A stretch of 64,000 nucleotides of DNA from an uncultured Pirellulaceae bacterium (GCA_937941455.1 CALDHM010000033.1:1-64000); one strand, 5' to 3'. Positions 8,925 through 17,487 are shown, counted from the first letter of the stretch. The notes: a model not told the origin generated them from the letters alone. Translations and numbers: made by a program.

Positions 8925-9329
8925 ATGCCAACTACCACAAAAACACTTGTCGACATCGATTTAATGTTTCGGGCTTTTTCCGATCCAACTCGATTACGCT
9001 TGCTGCACCTACTGCACATCCACTCCGAATTGTGTGTCTGCGACTTGGTTTTCGTGCTAGAGCTGCCTCAGCCGTTGGTGTCGAGACATCTCGCTTACCT
9101 GAAGCGTGCTGGCTTGGTGCAAGACAGGCGAGTTGGGCCATGGAAACACTACTCGCTGACAACTGCGGAATGCAGCTTCCACAACAACCTTTTGCGTTGC
9201 ATTTCGACGTGTTTCGGCGAAGTACCGGAATTTGTAGAAGACTCAAAACGGGCCTCGAAGGCGTTGATCGCCAAGAGGTGCGGCATTCTATCAGTCAAGG
9301 CAAAACCAGCGGCGGCCGCACGGGAATAG
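8925..9329 (+). CDS. ArsR/SmtB-family transcriptional regulator
   Basis: A 134-residue winged-helix repressor of the ArsR family. FRAFSDPTRLRLLHLLH is the typical N-terminal helix, and ELCVCDLVFVLELPQPLVSR contains both the ELCVCDL metal-site motif on helix 3 and the recognition helix, followed by HLAYLKRAGLVQDRRVGPW of the wing. The CVC pair is the site that binds As(III), Sb(III) or similar thiophilic ions in ArsR itself. The gene ends the permease-ATPase unit and so probably regulates it in response to metal(loid). No operator of the usual ArsR type was found next to it; it is flanked on both sides by family A palindromes. Confidence 0.92.
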   Translation: MPTTTKTLVDIDLMFRAFSDPTRLRLLHLLHIHSELCVCDLVFVLELPQPLVSRHLAYLKRAGLVQDRRVGPWKHYSLTTAECSFHNNLLRCISTCFGEVPEFVEDSKRASKALIAKRCGILSVKAKPAAAARE

Positions 9330-9338
9330 CAACGCTAT

Positions 9339-9410
9339 ATCAGCCGAAACGCGTGAGCGTCTGGTTATGTTGATGACAATGAAACCGGGGACTAATGCCC
9401 TGCGTCTAAT
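9339..9410. repeat. Family A palindromic repeat, copy A2 (diverged)
   Basis: A second copy of the family A repeat, with ATCAGCCG at its left end, the same ACGCGTxAGCGTCxGGTTATG left arm and an AACCGGGG right arm, but with a decayed right end (CGTCTAAT). It begins ten bases after the arsR-family stop, so copies A1 and A2 bracket that gene in the same orientation. It may serve as a transcript-end structure. Confidence 0.65.
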
Positions 9411-9645
9411 GTGTTCGCTTGCGTCAGAATGCAAGTGTAACGTCTACCTTGATTTCATTGCTAATGGCAACTTGAATGTTTTCAGCCCGGTTGGTGGTCT
9501 CTTGGTCGGCGTTAATGCTTGATGACTTAAGCTATAAAACCGGATTCGCGTGTCACGGACTACCAGTCATGAAATTCCACGTTATGTCAAAATGGTTAGA
9601 TTGTCACTCGAGCGTTTCGCACGGTAAGGAAAATGTAAAAGAAGT

Positions 9646-9708
9646 AAAAGAACAGGCATTATTCAGGCCTTGTTTCTACTTACAGGCCGGATTATGCCTG
9701 TCCTTTTT
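9646..9708. repeat. Inverted-repeat element C2, in the gap after arsR
   Basis: The gap 9411-9848 has no convincing gene. AAAAGAACAGGCAT at 9646-9659 pairs with ATGCCTGTCCTTTT at 9694-9707 with one mismatch, enclosing a short GGCC/GGCC hairpin. The arms match those of element C1 at 5422-5531. A further half-copy, GATGCCTGTCCTTTGTG, follows at about 9730. The run of T after the right arm makes a terminator role possible. Confidence 0.6.
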
Positions 9709-9848
9709 GTGGTGAATTATAGTGCCTTGTGATGCCTGTCCTTTGTGAGGAAGTGCTTTTTGAGGGAGGTGAGGTGGGGGTACTTTAAGAGGTTCCCATT
9801 GGTTTTTGGTTTTTCAAACGGAAAGAGAAAGAGAGGAGCGGGAAGAAA

Positions 9849-10817
9849 TTATCGCCAAGACCCCAGGAGGACTTGTGAGACCTTTTTTCGACGTCGAGGT
9901 GAATCGGCGACGACATGGATTTCGCGATTGGCGAGCAAAGGTTTCACATCGGGTGGGATTTGCTTCTGGATTTCACGCAGACGTTTGATTCGCTCGTCGG
10001 TGCCAGGGTGTGTCCGCAGCCAGGTCGGCTCGCGGAGAATCGTTCGCGGGTCGATTTCGGACTGCCACCAATGGCCGCGGCGGATGGCTGATTCGATTTT
10101 TTGGAGCGCCGACGCCAGGCCGAGCGGGTCGCGCGTGATTTCGGCTGCCGTCAAGTCGGCGTTGAACTCGCGAGCCCGCGACAGTGCCAGTTCGAGCAAT
10201 AGCGCTACGAAGGGGGCTGCCATGAGCAACACTCCGGCCCATAGTAGACCTCTGCCACCGCCCCCCATCAAAAAACTGGGGAGTCCAAAAAACAACACCA
10301 GCAAACCGATGCGGGCCAACAATCCGTTCACGCGGCGAATGACCAGCGCAAGGCTCATGAAGCTCGTATCCCGATTCTTGATATGCGCCAATTCGTGAGC
10401 CAAGATACCTGCCAATTCGCGGGCGGTCATCATTCGCAGGATTCCATCGGAGACGCAAACGGCGGCGTTGGAATCGGTGCCGAAGGCGAAGGCATTGGGG
10501 ACCGACGACGGCAGATAAAATAGCTCGACAACGTGTTTGATGCCGGCCGCTGCGGTCAGCCGTTGGAAAAGTTGCCACAATTCGGGGGCCTCATGCAGAG
10601 AGATTTCCCTAGCCCCATAGGAACGCATCACGGCCTGGGAGGCGATACTGGGGAAGGTCAACAAGCTGAATACCAAGAGACCCGTTGCGAACAACGCACC
10701 GAAATTCCCGAACAAAATCCACCCTACCGCGAGATTTAAGACAAACATGACGGCCAATAAGATTGCGCCGATAAAAAAGTTTGACCAGCGGCTCTTCGTA
10801 AAATACACAGTGGGCAT
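9849..10817 (-). CDS. htpX: M48-family membrane metalloprotease, HtpX-like
   Basis: The start at the ATG complement of 10815-10817 gives MPTVYFTKSRW and a 322-residue protein; the open frame reaches further upstream but that part is not protein-like. Two membrane helices (about residues 15-58) are followed by the zinc-binding HELAH at residues 141-145 and the third ligand region EFNADLTAAEIT. Two more hydrophobic segments lie between these. A GTDERIKRLREI motif near the C-terminus matches the family's TEERIRRL. HtpX enzymes degrade misfolded membrane proteins at the inner membrane. It is transcribed away from rsmH, 147 bases apart. The paralogue YggG/BepA is unlikely because of the membrane helices. 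Confidence 0.88.
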   Translation of the reverse strand: MPTVYFTKSRWSNFFIGAILLAVMFVLNLAVGWILFGNFGALFATGLLVFSLLTFPSIASQAVMRSYGAREISLHEAPELWQLFQRLTAAAGIKHVVELFYLPSSVPNAFAFGTDSNAAVCVSDGILRMMTARELAGILAHELAHIKNRDTSFMSLALVIRRVNGLLARIGLLVLFFGLPSFLMGGGGRGLLWAGVLLMAAPFVALLLELALSRAREFNADLTAAEITRDPLGLASALQKIESAIRRGHWWQSEIDPRTILREPTWLRTHPGTDERIKRLREIQKQIPPDVKPLLANREIHVVADSPRRRKKVSQVLLGSWR

Positions 10818-10964
10818 AACCGAGTTACTCTTGTACTTGTCGGAGATCGCCGAGTATTCTAAGCCATGGCGGCTGTTCCACCGAGTCCGGACGCGGTGGG
10901 GGATTCCGTCCGACATCCAGCGCATCGGCGACCAGCTACGATTTTGTAACCCGAGCAAAAACGC

Positions 10965-11888
10965 GTGACCGAACAGTCGATCCATGTCCCGATCTTGACC
11001 GCAGAAATTATGGATCTGCTCGGCGTTCGCGCGGGCCAGGTGATCGTTGACGGAACCTTTGGGGGGGGAGGCCATGCGGCCGCGTTTTTGGCACGCGTGG
11101 GGCCTGCGGGGCGATTGATCGGCGTCGATCGGGATCCGCAGGCGATTTCCCGAGGTCGCGAAAAGTTCGGGGATCGCATCGATTTGGAATGTGCCAGCTA
11201 CGCGGACTTGCCAAGTATCTTGCGAGAACGTTCCCTTGCTGGCGTCGACAGCATCCTACTGGACCTGGGGCTATCGAGCGATCAACTGGCCGATCACGAG
11301 CGTGGATTCAGCTATTTGGCGGACGGCCCGCTGGACTTGCGGTTCAATCCGACGGAGGGGCGTCCGGCCAGTTGGTATTTGCAGCATCTCGACGAGAAAG
11401 CCTTGGCGGATCTGATCTACCACTTCGGCGAGGAACGTTACAGCCGCGTGATTGCTCGACGAATCTGCGAGCGGCGCAGGGCGGCGCCGATCGCGACGGC
11501 CGCCGAATTATGCGAGCTGGTCAGTCGCTGCGTGCCGCGTTCCCGGAACCACTCGATTCATCCGGCCACGCGGACCTTTCAGGCATTGCGGATTGCCGCC
11601 AATGATGAGTTGGAAAATTTGCGGCAGGCTTTGGAGCAGCTACCGGATTGCCTGCTCCCGGGGGGGCGGTTGGCCATCATCAGTTTTCATTCGCTGGAAG
11701 ATCGGATAGTCAAGCACGCCTTTCGCAACGATCCGCGTTTGCGGGTACTGACCAAAAAGCCGGTCGTTCCCAGCGACGAGGAAATCGCTCGCAACCCACG
11801 CAGTCGCAGCGCGAAACTGCGGATAGCCGAGCGAGTGTCGGAGGACGATCGGGGCGTCGGGAGGCATGCGCGTCGCGAGCGAAACTGA
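10965..11888 (+). CDS. rsmH: 16S rRNA (cytosine1402-N4)-methyltransferase RsmH
   Basis: The 307-residue protein matches RsmH (MraW) along its length: HVPIL at the start, the SAM-binding VDGTFGGGGHAAAFL (about residues 28-42), LLDLGLSSDQLAD with the usual DERGFS-like follow-up HERGFSY, HPATRTFQALRIAANDEL, and ISFHSLEDRIVK near residue 245. It methylates C1402 of 16S rRNA together with RsmI. The start is GTG at 10965; no good ribosome-binding site is visible. In most bacteria rsmH lies in the dcw cluster next to ftsL and ftsI, but here its neighbours are an HtpX-like protease and sixA. Confidence 0.95.
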   Translation: MTEQSIHVPILTAEIMDLLGVRAGQVIVDGTFGGGGHAAAFLARVGPAGRLIGVDRDPQAISRGREKFGDRIDLECASYADLPSILRERSLAGVDSILLDLGLSSDQLADHERGFSYLADGPLDLRFNPTEGRPASWYLQHLDEKALADLIYHFGEERYSRVIARRICERRRAAPIATAAELCELVSRCVPRSRNHSIHPATRTFQALRIAANDELENLRQALEQLPDCLLPGGRLAIISFHSLEDRIVKHAFRNDPRLRVLTKKPVVPSDEEIARNPRSRSAKLRIAERVSEDDRGVGRHARRERN

Positions 11889-12097
11889 GAATCGTCGTCG
11901 CCGCGTCAACCTAAGTTTGCCCACAAAAGCGTGCTCAAAACCGTCGGCGGCAGGGTAAGGGACCGCGGATCCTGTAAAAACTGGACGCTGACGCGTTCGG
12001 GCTGATTTTATGGGGCGAAACCTAATCGCATGCTGACGGGCTTGGGGCGGGCCGGCTCTTTGAATTGCGACGAGTGTAGGTCCGTGTCGGCACACGG

Positions 12098-12601
12098 CTA
12101 TTGAAATCCGAGCTCCTTAGGTTTCAGCAGCTCGACAAACTGCGAATTTTGGAACGACATGCTGATGCGGAGCCAATCGTCCAGGTTTGATTGCAGGTGC
12201 AAGACGGCGGCGGTCGGAAAATGGGGTGCTCCGGACAGATACTCTGCTGCCAACTGGGCCATGCCGGGATTGTGCCCCAAAACCATCACCGTGCGATGTT
12301 CCGCCGTCGCCTCGGAAACAACGCGATAAAATCGGTCAGCCGAGGCGAGATACAGCTCCTTCGAAGAATGCAAAGTGGGACGCGTGCTCCAATGTTCCAG
12401 CATCAGTTCCAGCGTTTTCTGGACCCGCCGCGCCGTTGACGTGAATACGACGTCGGGAACCAACTGGTGATGGGCCAAGTAGATCCCCATCTGCGTTGCC
12501 ACTCGCGTGCCGCGATCGTTCAAGCTGCGGTCGTGATCGGCCAATTGAGGCTCGCCCCAATCCGATTTGGCGTGCCGCATAAATAGCAGATTCCTCAACA
12601 C
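12098..12601 (-). CDS. sixA: Phosphohistidine phosphatase SixA-like
   Basis: A GTG start at 12601 is preceded by a perfect GGAGG five bases away, which decides against the longer ATG start. The resulting 167-residue histidine-phosphatase-fold protein has LLFMRHAKSDW (catalytic RH at residues 9-10, in the SixA variant RHAK), LNDRGTRVA, FTSTARRVQKTLE and the second histidine in VMVLGHNPGM. SixA dephosphorylates phosphohistidine on phosphorelay or phosphotransferase proteins. No histidine kinase or phosphotransferase gene lies nearby, so its target is not shown by context. Confidence 0.88.
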   Translation of the reverse strand: MLRNLLFMRHAKSDWGEPQLADHDRSLNDRGTRVATQMGIYLAHHQLVPDVVFTSTARRVQKTLELMLEHWSTRPTLHSSKELYLASADRFYRVVSEATAEHRTVMVLGHNPGMAQLAAEYLSGAPHFPTAAVLHLQSNLDDWLRISMSFQNSQFVELLKPKELGFQ

Positions 12602-12828
12602 ACAATCCTCCCTGGACTGAAAACAACGATTCCGTTTCACGTACAGGCGTCATCGATGGCCGCCCCGAAACCGCCTAACGGAGATTTAACCCGGGAATTC
12701 ACGGCAAAGTTTCGAAATTCGCCTCGAATTGGCCAAACTTTCACCTACCGTGCTGCCGAGGGATCGTTAAAATCGGAGTGTTTCTCCGCAAATGCCGCCG
12801 TCTTCGCGTCCTATTTCTTCGTAACCCG

Positions 12829-15819
12829 ATGGATCCCAATCGCTCTCGCATCTTGGCAGACCTCGAGGGTGCGATTGACGGCAGCGTCTATTGCGATGAC
12901 CTGACCCTGCAGATGTACGCCACGGATGCGAGTATCCATGAGTTGAAGCCGTTGGCGGTGATCAGCCCCGCATCGACGCGCGACGTCGTCAAGATCGTCA
13001 ATTACGCTCGCGAAAATCAAATTCCCATTCATCCCCGTGGCAGTGGCTCGAACCCGATCGGTGGGTGTCTAGGTCCCGGCATCGTCGTGGACTTTTCGCA
13101 AAATATGCGGCGGTTGATCTCGATCGATCGCGAGGCGGTCACGGTCCAAGCGGGGGCGGTCCTGGCGAACGTCAATCGCGAATTACGCTCCCATCACCGC
13201 TTGATCGGTCCCGATCCGGCGACCCGCCACATCACGACCATCGGCGGCATGCTGGCCCTTAACCTCAGCGGCAGCCACTGGGTCAAATACGGGACGCCAA
13301 GGGACAAAATCTTGAGTTTGCAGGTGGTGTTGGCCTCGGGGGACGTGGTAAACATTGATTCAGCGAAGAATTTAGCGAAGGTCAACCAGGGTGATCCGCT
13401 GGTCGAACAATTGTCGACGCAAGCGCGAGCGGTCGTGGAGTCGCGCGCTGACGAGCTGAAGGCGTGCCGCCCCCAGTCCGCTGTGTTCGAGGCGGGTTAC
13501 CATCTCTGGACCGTGCAGCAACCCGATGGCTCGATCGATTTGACGCGGCTGCTCGTCGGCTCCGAGGGGACGTTGGGGATCATCACCAAGGCGACGTTGG
13601 CGACCGACCCAGCCCCGAAATACCGCGGCGTGGCATTGCTGTTTTTCGAGCGGCTGGATAGTGCCGCGCGGGCGGCGCTGGAGATCGCTTCGCTGGGTGT
13701 GGCTGCCTGCGATTTGCTGGATCGCCGCGTGCTGACGCTGGCCCGTAAAAACGACGATCGCTACACCAAACTGTTGCCGGCCGAGGCTGAGGCGATGTTG
13801 CTGGTGGAATTTCAGGCGGAGGAAGACGCCGCCTTGCGCGAGCGACTGGAAAATCTGATCCAACGCATCGTCCGCCGCAAGAAGCTGGCCTTCGATTTTC
13901 GCTCCACCACGCAGACCGCCGAAAGGAATTTGTACTGGCGGCTGACTCGCCGCGTGACTCCGATTCTTTATCGGTTGCGCGGCAATCGCCGTGCGGTGCC
14001 GTTCATCGAAGGGATTGCGGTCCCTCCGGCCAAGCTGCCGGAGTTTCTCACGGTCCTGCATCAGGTGCTCAACCGCTTCGAGGTGACGGCGTCGGTGTTT
14101 TCGCATACGCCGCAAGGGGTTTTGCAGGTGCACCCGTTCATCGACCTGACGTCCGATGCGCAGGTCGCGGTCCTCGAGTCGCTCACCAACGAACTGCTGA
14201 ATCGCGTGTTGGACTTTGGGGGGACTCTCAGCGGCATGTACGGGGACGGCTTGAGTCGCACGTGGACGCTGCAGCGCCAGTTCGGGTCGGCCATCGCCGC
14301 CTTTGCGGAAGTCAAACAGATATTCGACCCAGGCCATCTGCTCAATCCCGGCAAGGTCGTCGATCAGCCGCAGTATGGACTGACGAGCCAACTGCGCAAA
14401 CTGACGTTGGCCGCTCGCTTGCGCGGCAATCCGCCTGCGGCCGAGCCCAACAGCGATCCCCCCCCACGCAGTTCGGCCTTGCCGATCTTCGAACCGCAAT
14501 TGAGTTGGAGCGCCGAGGATATCAACGTCGCAGCGCGAAACTGTAACGGTTGCGGGCGTTGTCGCACGAGCAATTTGGACCAGCGGATGTGCCCGATTTT
14601 TCGGGTGGACCATCGCGAGGCCGCCTCGCCGCGGGCCAAAGCCAATTTGATGCGGGCCGTCATGACCGGGGACTTGCCGCCGGAGCTCCTCTCGTCCAAC
14701 GAATTCCGCGAGGTGGCCGATCTGTGCTTCAATTGTCATCAATGCCGGCTGGAGTGCCCGGCCAGTGTCGACATCCCGAAGCTGATGGTCGAGGCCAAGG
14801 CCCAACATGTGGAGCACAATGGGCTGGGGGTCAGCGATTGGTTGATGTCGCGGCTTGATCTGCTGTATTGGTTCGCGGGGCGATTCCCCAGCCTGACCAA
14901 CGCGATGATCCAAAACCCGCGGGCACGGTGGTTGCTCGATCGCGTGATGGGTGTTGCCCAGGGGCGCAAGCTGCCGAGGTTTTCGCAAACGAGTTTCTTG
15001 AGCTGGGCCCAGCGCCAAAAGTTGAATCGGATCCCGCGGCAGCATGGCCGCAAGGTCGTCTTTTTCGTCGATGCCTTCGTCAACTGGAACGATCTCGAGC
15101 TCGGCCAAGCCGTTATCAAAATCCTCCAGCACAACAATATCGATGTCGTCGTGCCGCTCAATCAGGCTGTCTCCGGGATGTCCTTGATCTCCGACGGCGT
15201 GCTGGGGCGGGCGAAAAAATTGGTGGCGCGCAACGTGGAGATTCTTGCCGATTATGTTCGCCAAGGGTTTCAAATCGTCACCACGGAACCCTCGGCGGCG
15301 TTGGCCTTGCGGCACGAGTACCTGCACCTGATCAACGATCAGGATTCCCAAGCGGTTGCGGCCAACACGCTCGACGTTTGCGACTACTTGTGGAAACTCC
15401 ACCTCACCGGGGATTTGCAACTGGATTTCAAACCCCAAAACGTCGTGGTCGGCTACCACCAGCCGTGCCACCACAAGGCCTTGGAGATCGGCCAGCCCGG
15501 CGTGTCATTGATGCGGTTGATTCCCGGTGTCCAAGTCGAACCGCTCGAAATGGGGTGCTCTGGAGTGGCCGGAGTTTGGGGGCTGAAGCGAAAGAATTAT
15601 CTGCGCAGCTTGCGGGTCGGCTTCCCGTTGATCAACGCCTTGCGGGCCCCTGAAATCATCGCCGGAACCACCGAATGCACGACGTGTAAAATACAAATGG
15701 AGCATGGCACCAGTAAAATCACGGTGCATCCCATCAAGATTCTCGCCTTGGGCTACGGCTTGATGCCGCAACTGGTGGGTCTATTTTCGCGCAAAAGTGA
15801 GGAACTGCTCCTGTCATGA
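12829..15819 (+). CDS. FAD-linked and Fe-S dehydrogenase, YdiJ/D-2-hydroxyglutarate type fusion
   Basis: The 996-residue protein fuses several modules. Residues 40-180 form an FAD_binding_4 domain (PRGSGSNPIGG, TIGGMLALNLSG). Residues 230-540 form the vanillyl-alcohol-oxidase-type C-terminal domain (LVGSEGTLGIITKATL, GTLSGMYGDGLSR). Two ferredoxin-type sites follow, at about residue 571 (CNGCGRC, then MCP) and about 633 (CFNCHQCRLECP). Two CCG-type cysteine motifs close the protein, at about 870 (HQPCHH) and 947 (TECTTC). This order and length match E. coli YdiJ, a D-2-hydroxyglutarate dehydrogenase, and related D-2-hydroxyacid oxidases. I start at the ATG giving MDPNRSR. Its stop overlaps moaD by four bases, tying it to molybdopterin genes although it has no molybdenum domain itself. 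Confidence 0.88.
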   Translation: MDPNRSRILADLEGAIDGSVYCDDLTLQMYATDASIHELKPLAVISPASTRDVVKIVNYARENQIPIHPRGSGSNPIGGCLGPGIVVDFSQNMRRLISIDREAVTVQAGAVLANVNRELRSHHRLIGPDPATRHITTIGGMLALNLSGSHWVKYGTPRDKILSLQVVLASGDVVNIDSAKNLAKVNQGDPLVEQLSTQARAVVESRADELKACRPQSAVFEAGYHLWTVQQPDGSIDLTRLLVGSEGTLGIITKATLATDPAPKYRGVALLFFERLDSAARAALEIASLGVAACDLLDRRVLTLARKNDDRYTKLLPAEAEAMLLVEFQAEEDAALRERLENLIQRIVRRKKLAFDFRSTTQTAERNLYWRLTRRVTPILYRLRGNRRAVPFIEGIAVPPAKLPEFLTVLHQVLNRFEVTASVFSHTPQGVLQVHPFIDLTSDAQVAVLESLTNELLNRVLDFGGTLSGMYGDGLSRTWTLQRQFGSAIAAFAEVKQIFDPGHLLNPGKVVDQPQYGLTSQLRKLTLAARLRGNPPAAEPNSDPPPRSSALPIFEPQLSWSAEDINVAARNCNGCGRCRTSNLDQRMCPIFRVDHREAASPRAKANLMRAVMTGDLPPELLSSNEFREVADLCFNCHQCRLECPASVDIPKLMVEAKAQHVEHNGLGVSDWLMSRLDLLYWFAGRFPSLTNAMIQNPRARWLLDRVMGVAQGRKLPRFSQTSFLSWAQRQKLNRIPRQHGRKVVFFVDAFVNWNDLELGQAVIKILQHNNIDVVVPLNQAVSGMSLISDGVLGRAKKLVARNVEILADYVRQGFQIVTTEPSAALALRHEYLHLINDQDSQAVAANTLDVCDYLWKLHLTGDLQLDFKPQNVVVGYHQPCHHKALEIGQPGVSLMRLIPGVQVEPLEMGCSGVAGVWGLKRKNYLRSLRVGFPLINALRAPEIIAGTTECTTCKIQMEHGTSKITVHPIKILALGYGLMPQLVGLFSRKSEELLLS

Positions 15820-16061
15820 TCGTGAACGTCCTGTTTTTCGCACAAGCGGCCGAATTCACCGGTTGCCAATGGCACGAGATCGAGTTGTCAACGCCGGCGA
15901 CGGTCGCGGACTGCCGCCGGGCTCTGGCCGGTACCTTCCCGCAACTGGCCGGCGAATTGCCGAGCTATCTGATTGCGGTCAACTGCGACTACGCGGGTGA
16001 CGACGCCGACCTCCGGCATGGAGACGAGGTCGCCGTCATTCCGCCGGTGGGGGGGGGATAA
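15816..16061 (+). CDS. moaD: Molybdopterin synthase sulfur carrier subunit MoaD
   Basis: An 81-residue beta-grasp protein ending in VIPPVGGG, the C-terminal Gly-Gly that is adenylated and thiocarboxylated. The ATG overlaps the preceding dehydrogenase stop (ATGA), and moaE starts five bases after it. It gives its sulfur to precursor Z with MoaE as partner to form molybdopterin. The sequence up to the PPVGGG is typical in length. A ThiS role is less likely given the moaE and moaA neighbours. Confidence 0.93.
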   Translation: MIVNVLFFAQAAEFTGCQWHEIELSTPATVADCRRALAGTFPQLAGELPSYLIAVNCDYAGDDADLRHGDEVAVIPPVGGG

Positions 16062-16066
16062 GACCG

Positions 16067-16507
16067 ATGGCCGGGCTCCGCCATTCCGAACTTGACGAGC
16101 AGCGTTGCTTCGCCGCGGTGCGCAGCCCTGAATGCGGTGCGATGGTCGTTTTCGCGGGCACCGCGCGGCGGCACACGGGGGGACGCGAAGCGGTGCGGCT
16201 CCGCTTTTTCGCTTACGAGCCGATGGCTTTGCGAGAAATGGAGGCGATCGAGCGCGAGGCGATCGAGCGATTCCGCTTGGCGGCCTGCGCGATCGAACAT
16301 CGTTTGGGAGACGTGCTGGTGGGAGAGACTGCGATCGTGGTGGCGGTGTCGAGCCCGCACCGCGCCGCCGCATTGGAGGGAGCCGCTTGGATCATGAACG
16401 AACTCAAACGGCGCGTGCCGATCTGGAAACAAGAGATCGCCCCCGATGGTGCTGCGATATGGGTTCCCAATCAGCTCCAGACCCAGGGGGCCGCGCCGTC
16501 ATGTTGA
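16067..16507 (+). CDS. moaE: Molybdopterin synthase catalytic subunit MoaE
   Basis: This 146-residue protein has the MoaE pattern: AAVRSPECGAMVVFAGTARR, then the HTGGR substrate-site loop, FFAYEPMALREMEAI, IEHRLGDVLVGETAIVVAVS and SPHRAAALEGAAWIM, followed by the catalytic-lysine segment RVPIWKQE. It joins two MoaD-carried sulfurs to precursor Z in the cytoplasm. It is packed between moaD and moaA, with moaA starting seven bases inside its 3' end, so the three form one translationally coupled unit. Confidence 0.95.
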   Translation: MAGLRHSELDEQRCFAAVRSPECGAMVVFAGTARRHTGGREAVRLRFFAYEPMALREMEAIEREAIERFRLAACAIEHRLGDVLVGETAIVVAVSSPHRAAALEGAAWIMNELKRRVPIWKQEIAPDGAAIWVPNQLQTQGAAPSC

Positions 16508-17487
16508 TCGATCGCTTCGGCCGAATCCATCGCAGCCTGCGGGTCAGCGTCACCGACCGCTGCAATATCCGCTGTTTCTATTGCATGCCCCACGAAAGGG
16601 TCGATTTCCTGCCGCGCGACCAGATTCTCACGTTCGAGGAAATCAGCCGCGTGGTCGATGTCGCGTTGGACTTGGGGATTCGCAAGGTGCGGTTGACCGG
16701 CGGGGAACCGCTGGTCCGGCAAGACTTGCCCAAGCTGGTCGAACTGCTCAGTCGCAAGCCGCTACTTGAGGATCTGGCGTTGACCACTAACGGCTTTTTG
16801 CTGCCTGGTTTAAGCCAGGAGTTGTTCGACGCCGGCCTGCGGCGGCTCAACATCAGCCTCGATACGCTCCGCCCGGAAACCTTCCATCGCATCGCGCGGC
16901 GCAACGGACTGCAGTTGACCTTGCAGGGGATCGCCAAGGCGATCGAGGTGGGCTTTACCAACATCCGCATCAATGCGGTTACCATTCGAGGCATTAATGA
17001 GGATGACATCGTACCGCTGGCCCACTTTTGCCGACAGCACGATTTGCTTTTGCGGTTCATCGAGTTCATGCCGCTGGATGCCGAGAATAATTGGGAACAT
17101 CTGCTTGTGTTGTCCGGCGCCGAACTGCGGCGGCGTCTGGAGGCGGAGTTCGGCCCGCTCGTTCCCGTTGATGGGATCGATCCCAGCCAACCGGCCCGCG
17201 ACTTTGCTTATGCGGATGGTCGGCAACGGGTTGGGTTCATCAATTCGGTGACCGAGCCGTTCTGCTCGGCATGCGATCGCTTGCGATTGACCGCCGAAGG
17301 CTGCCTGAGGAATTGCTTGTTTGGTCACGATGAATGGAGCGTTCGCGAAGTGCTGCGCGCCGGCGGCAGCGATGCTGAAATTGCTGAGCAGTTTCGACAA
17401 TGCGTGCAACACAAAAAGCCGGGGCATGGCATCGACCAACCTGATTTTCTACGCCCGCGGCGGGCTATGTACCAAATCGGCGGCTGA
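16501..17487 (+). CDS. moaA: GTP 3',8-cyclase MoaA (radical SAM)
   Basis: The ATG at 16501 gives MLIDRFGRIHRSLRVSVTDR and a 328-residue enzyme. The first [4Fe-4S] cluster site is C21-x3-C25-x2-C28 (RCNIRCFYC) and the C-terminal cluster is C255-x2-C258-x13-C272. VRLTGGEPLVR is the GGEP motif of radical SAM proteins. The protein ends in MYQIGG, the Gly-Gly tail used in catalysis. It turns GTP into 3',8-cyclo-H2GTP, the first step of molybdenum cofactor synthesis; MoaC, which completes precursor Z, is not in this window. The much longer open frame from 16132 is moaE read in another frame. Confidence 0.96.
   Translation: MLIDRFGRIHRSLRVSVTDRCNIRCFYCMPHERVDFLPRDQILTFEEISRVVDVALDLGIRKVRLTGGEPLVRQDLPKLVELLSRKPLLEDLALTTNGFLLPGLSQELFDAGLRRLNISLDTLRPETFHRIARRNGLQLTLQGIAKAIEVGFTNIRINAVTIRGINEDDIVPLAHFCRQHDLLLRFIEFMPLDAENNWEHLLVLSGAELRRRLEAEFGPLVPVDGIDPSQPARDFAYADGRQRVGFINSVTEPFCSACDRLRLTAEGCLRNCLFGHDEWSVREVLRAGGSDAEIAEQFRQCVQHKKPGHGIDQPDFLRPRRAMYQIGG

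Noticed and set aside
9745-10398. A 217-codon open frame on the plus strand
   Set aside because: It is the antisense of the HtpX-like gene with Arg/Ser-rich composition and no ribosome-binding site.
11985-12055. A possible half of a family A repeat (GACGCTGACGCGTTCGGGCT)
   Set aside because: Only one half is present and the match is too loose to call.
13372-15474. A 700-codon open frame on the minus strand
   Set aside because: It lies wholly inside the FAD/Fe-S dehydrogenase on the other strand, and its composition (Gln, Arg, His-rich) is that of an antisense shadow.
16132-16500. An in-frame extension upstream of moaA
   Set aside because: It overlaps moaE in another frame; the ATG at 16501 fits MoaA length and the usual N-terminus.
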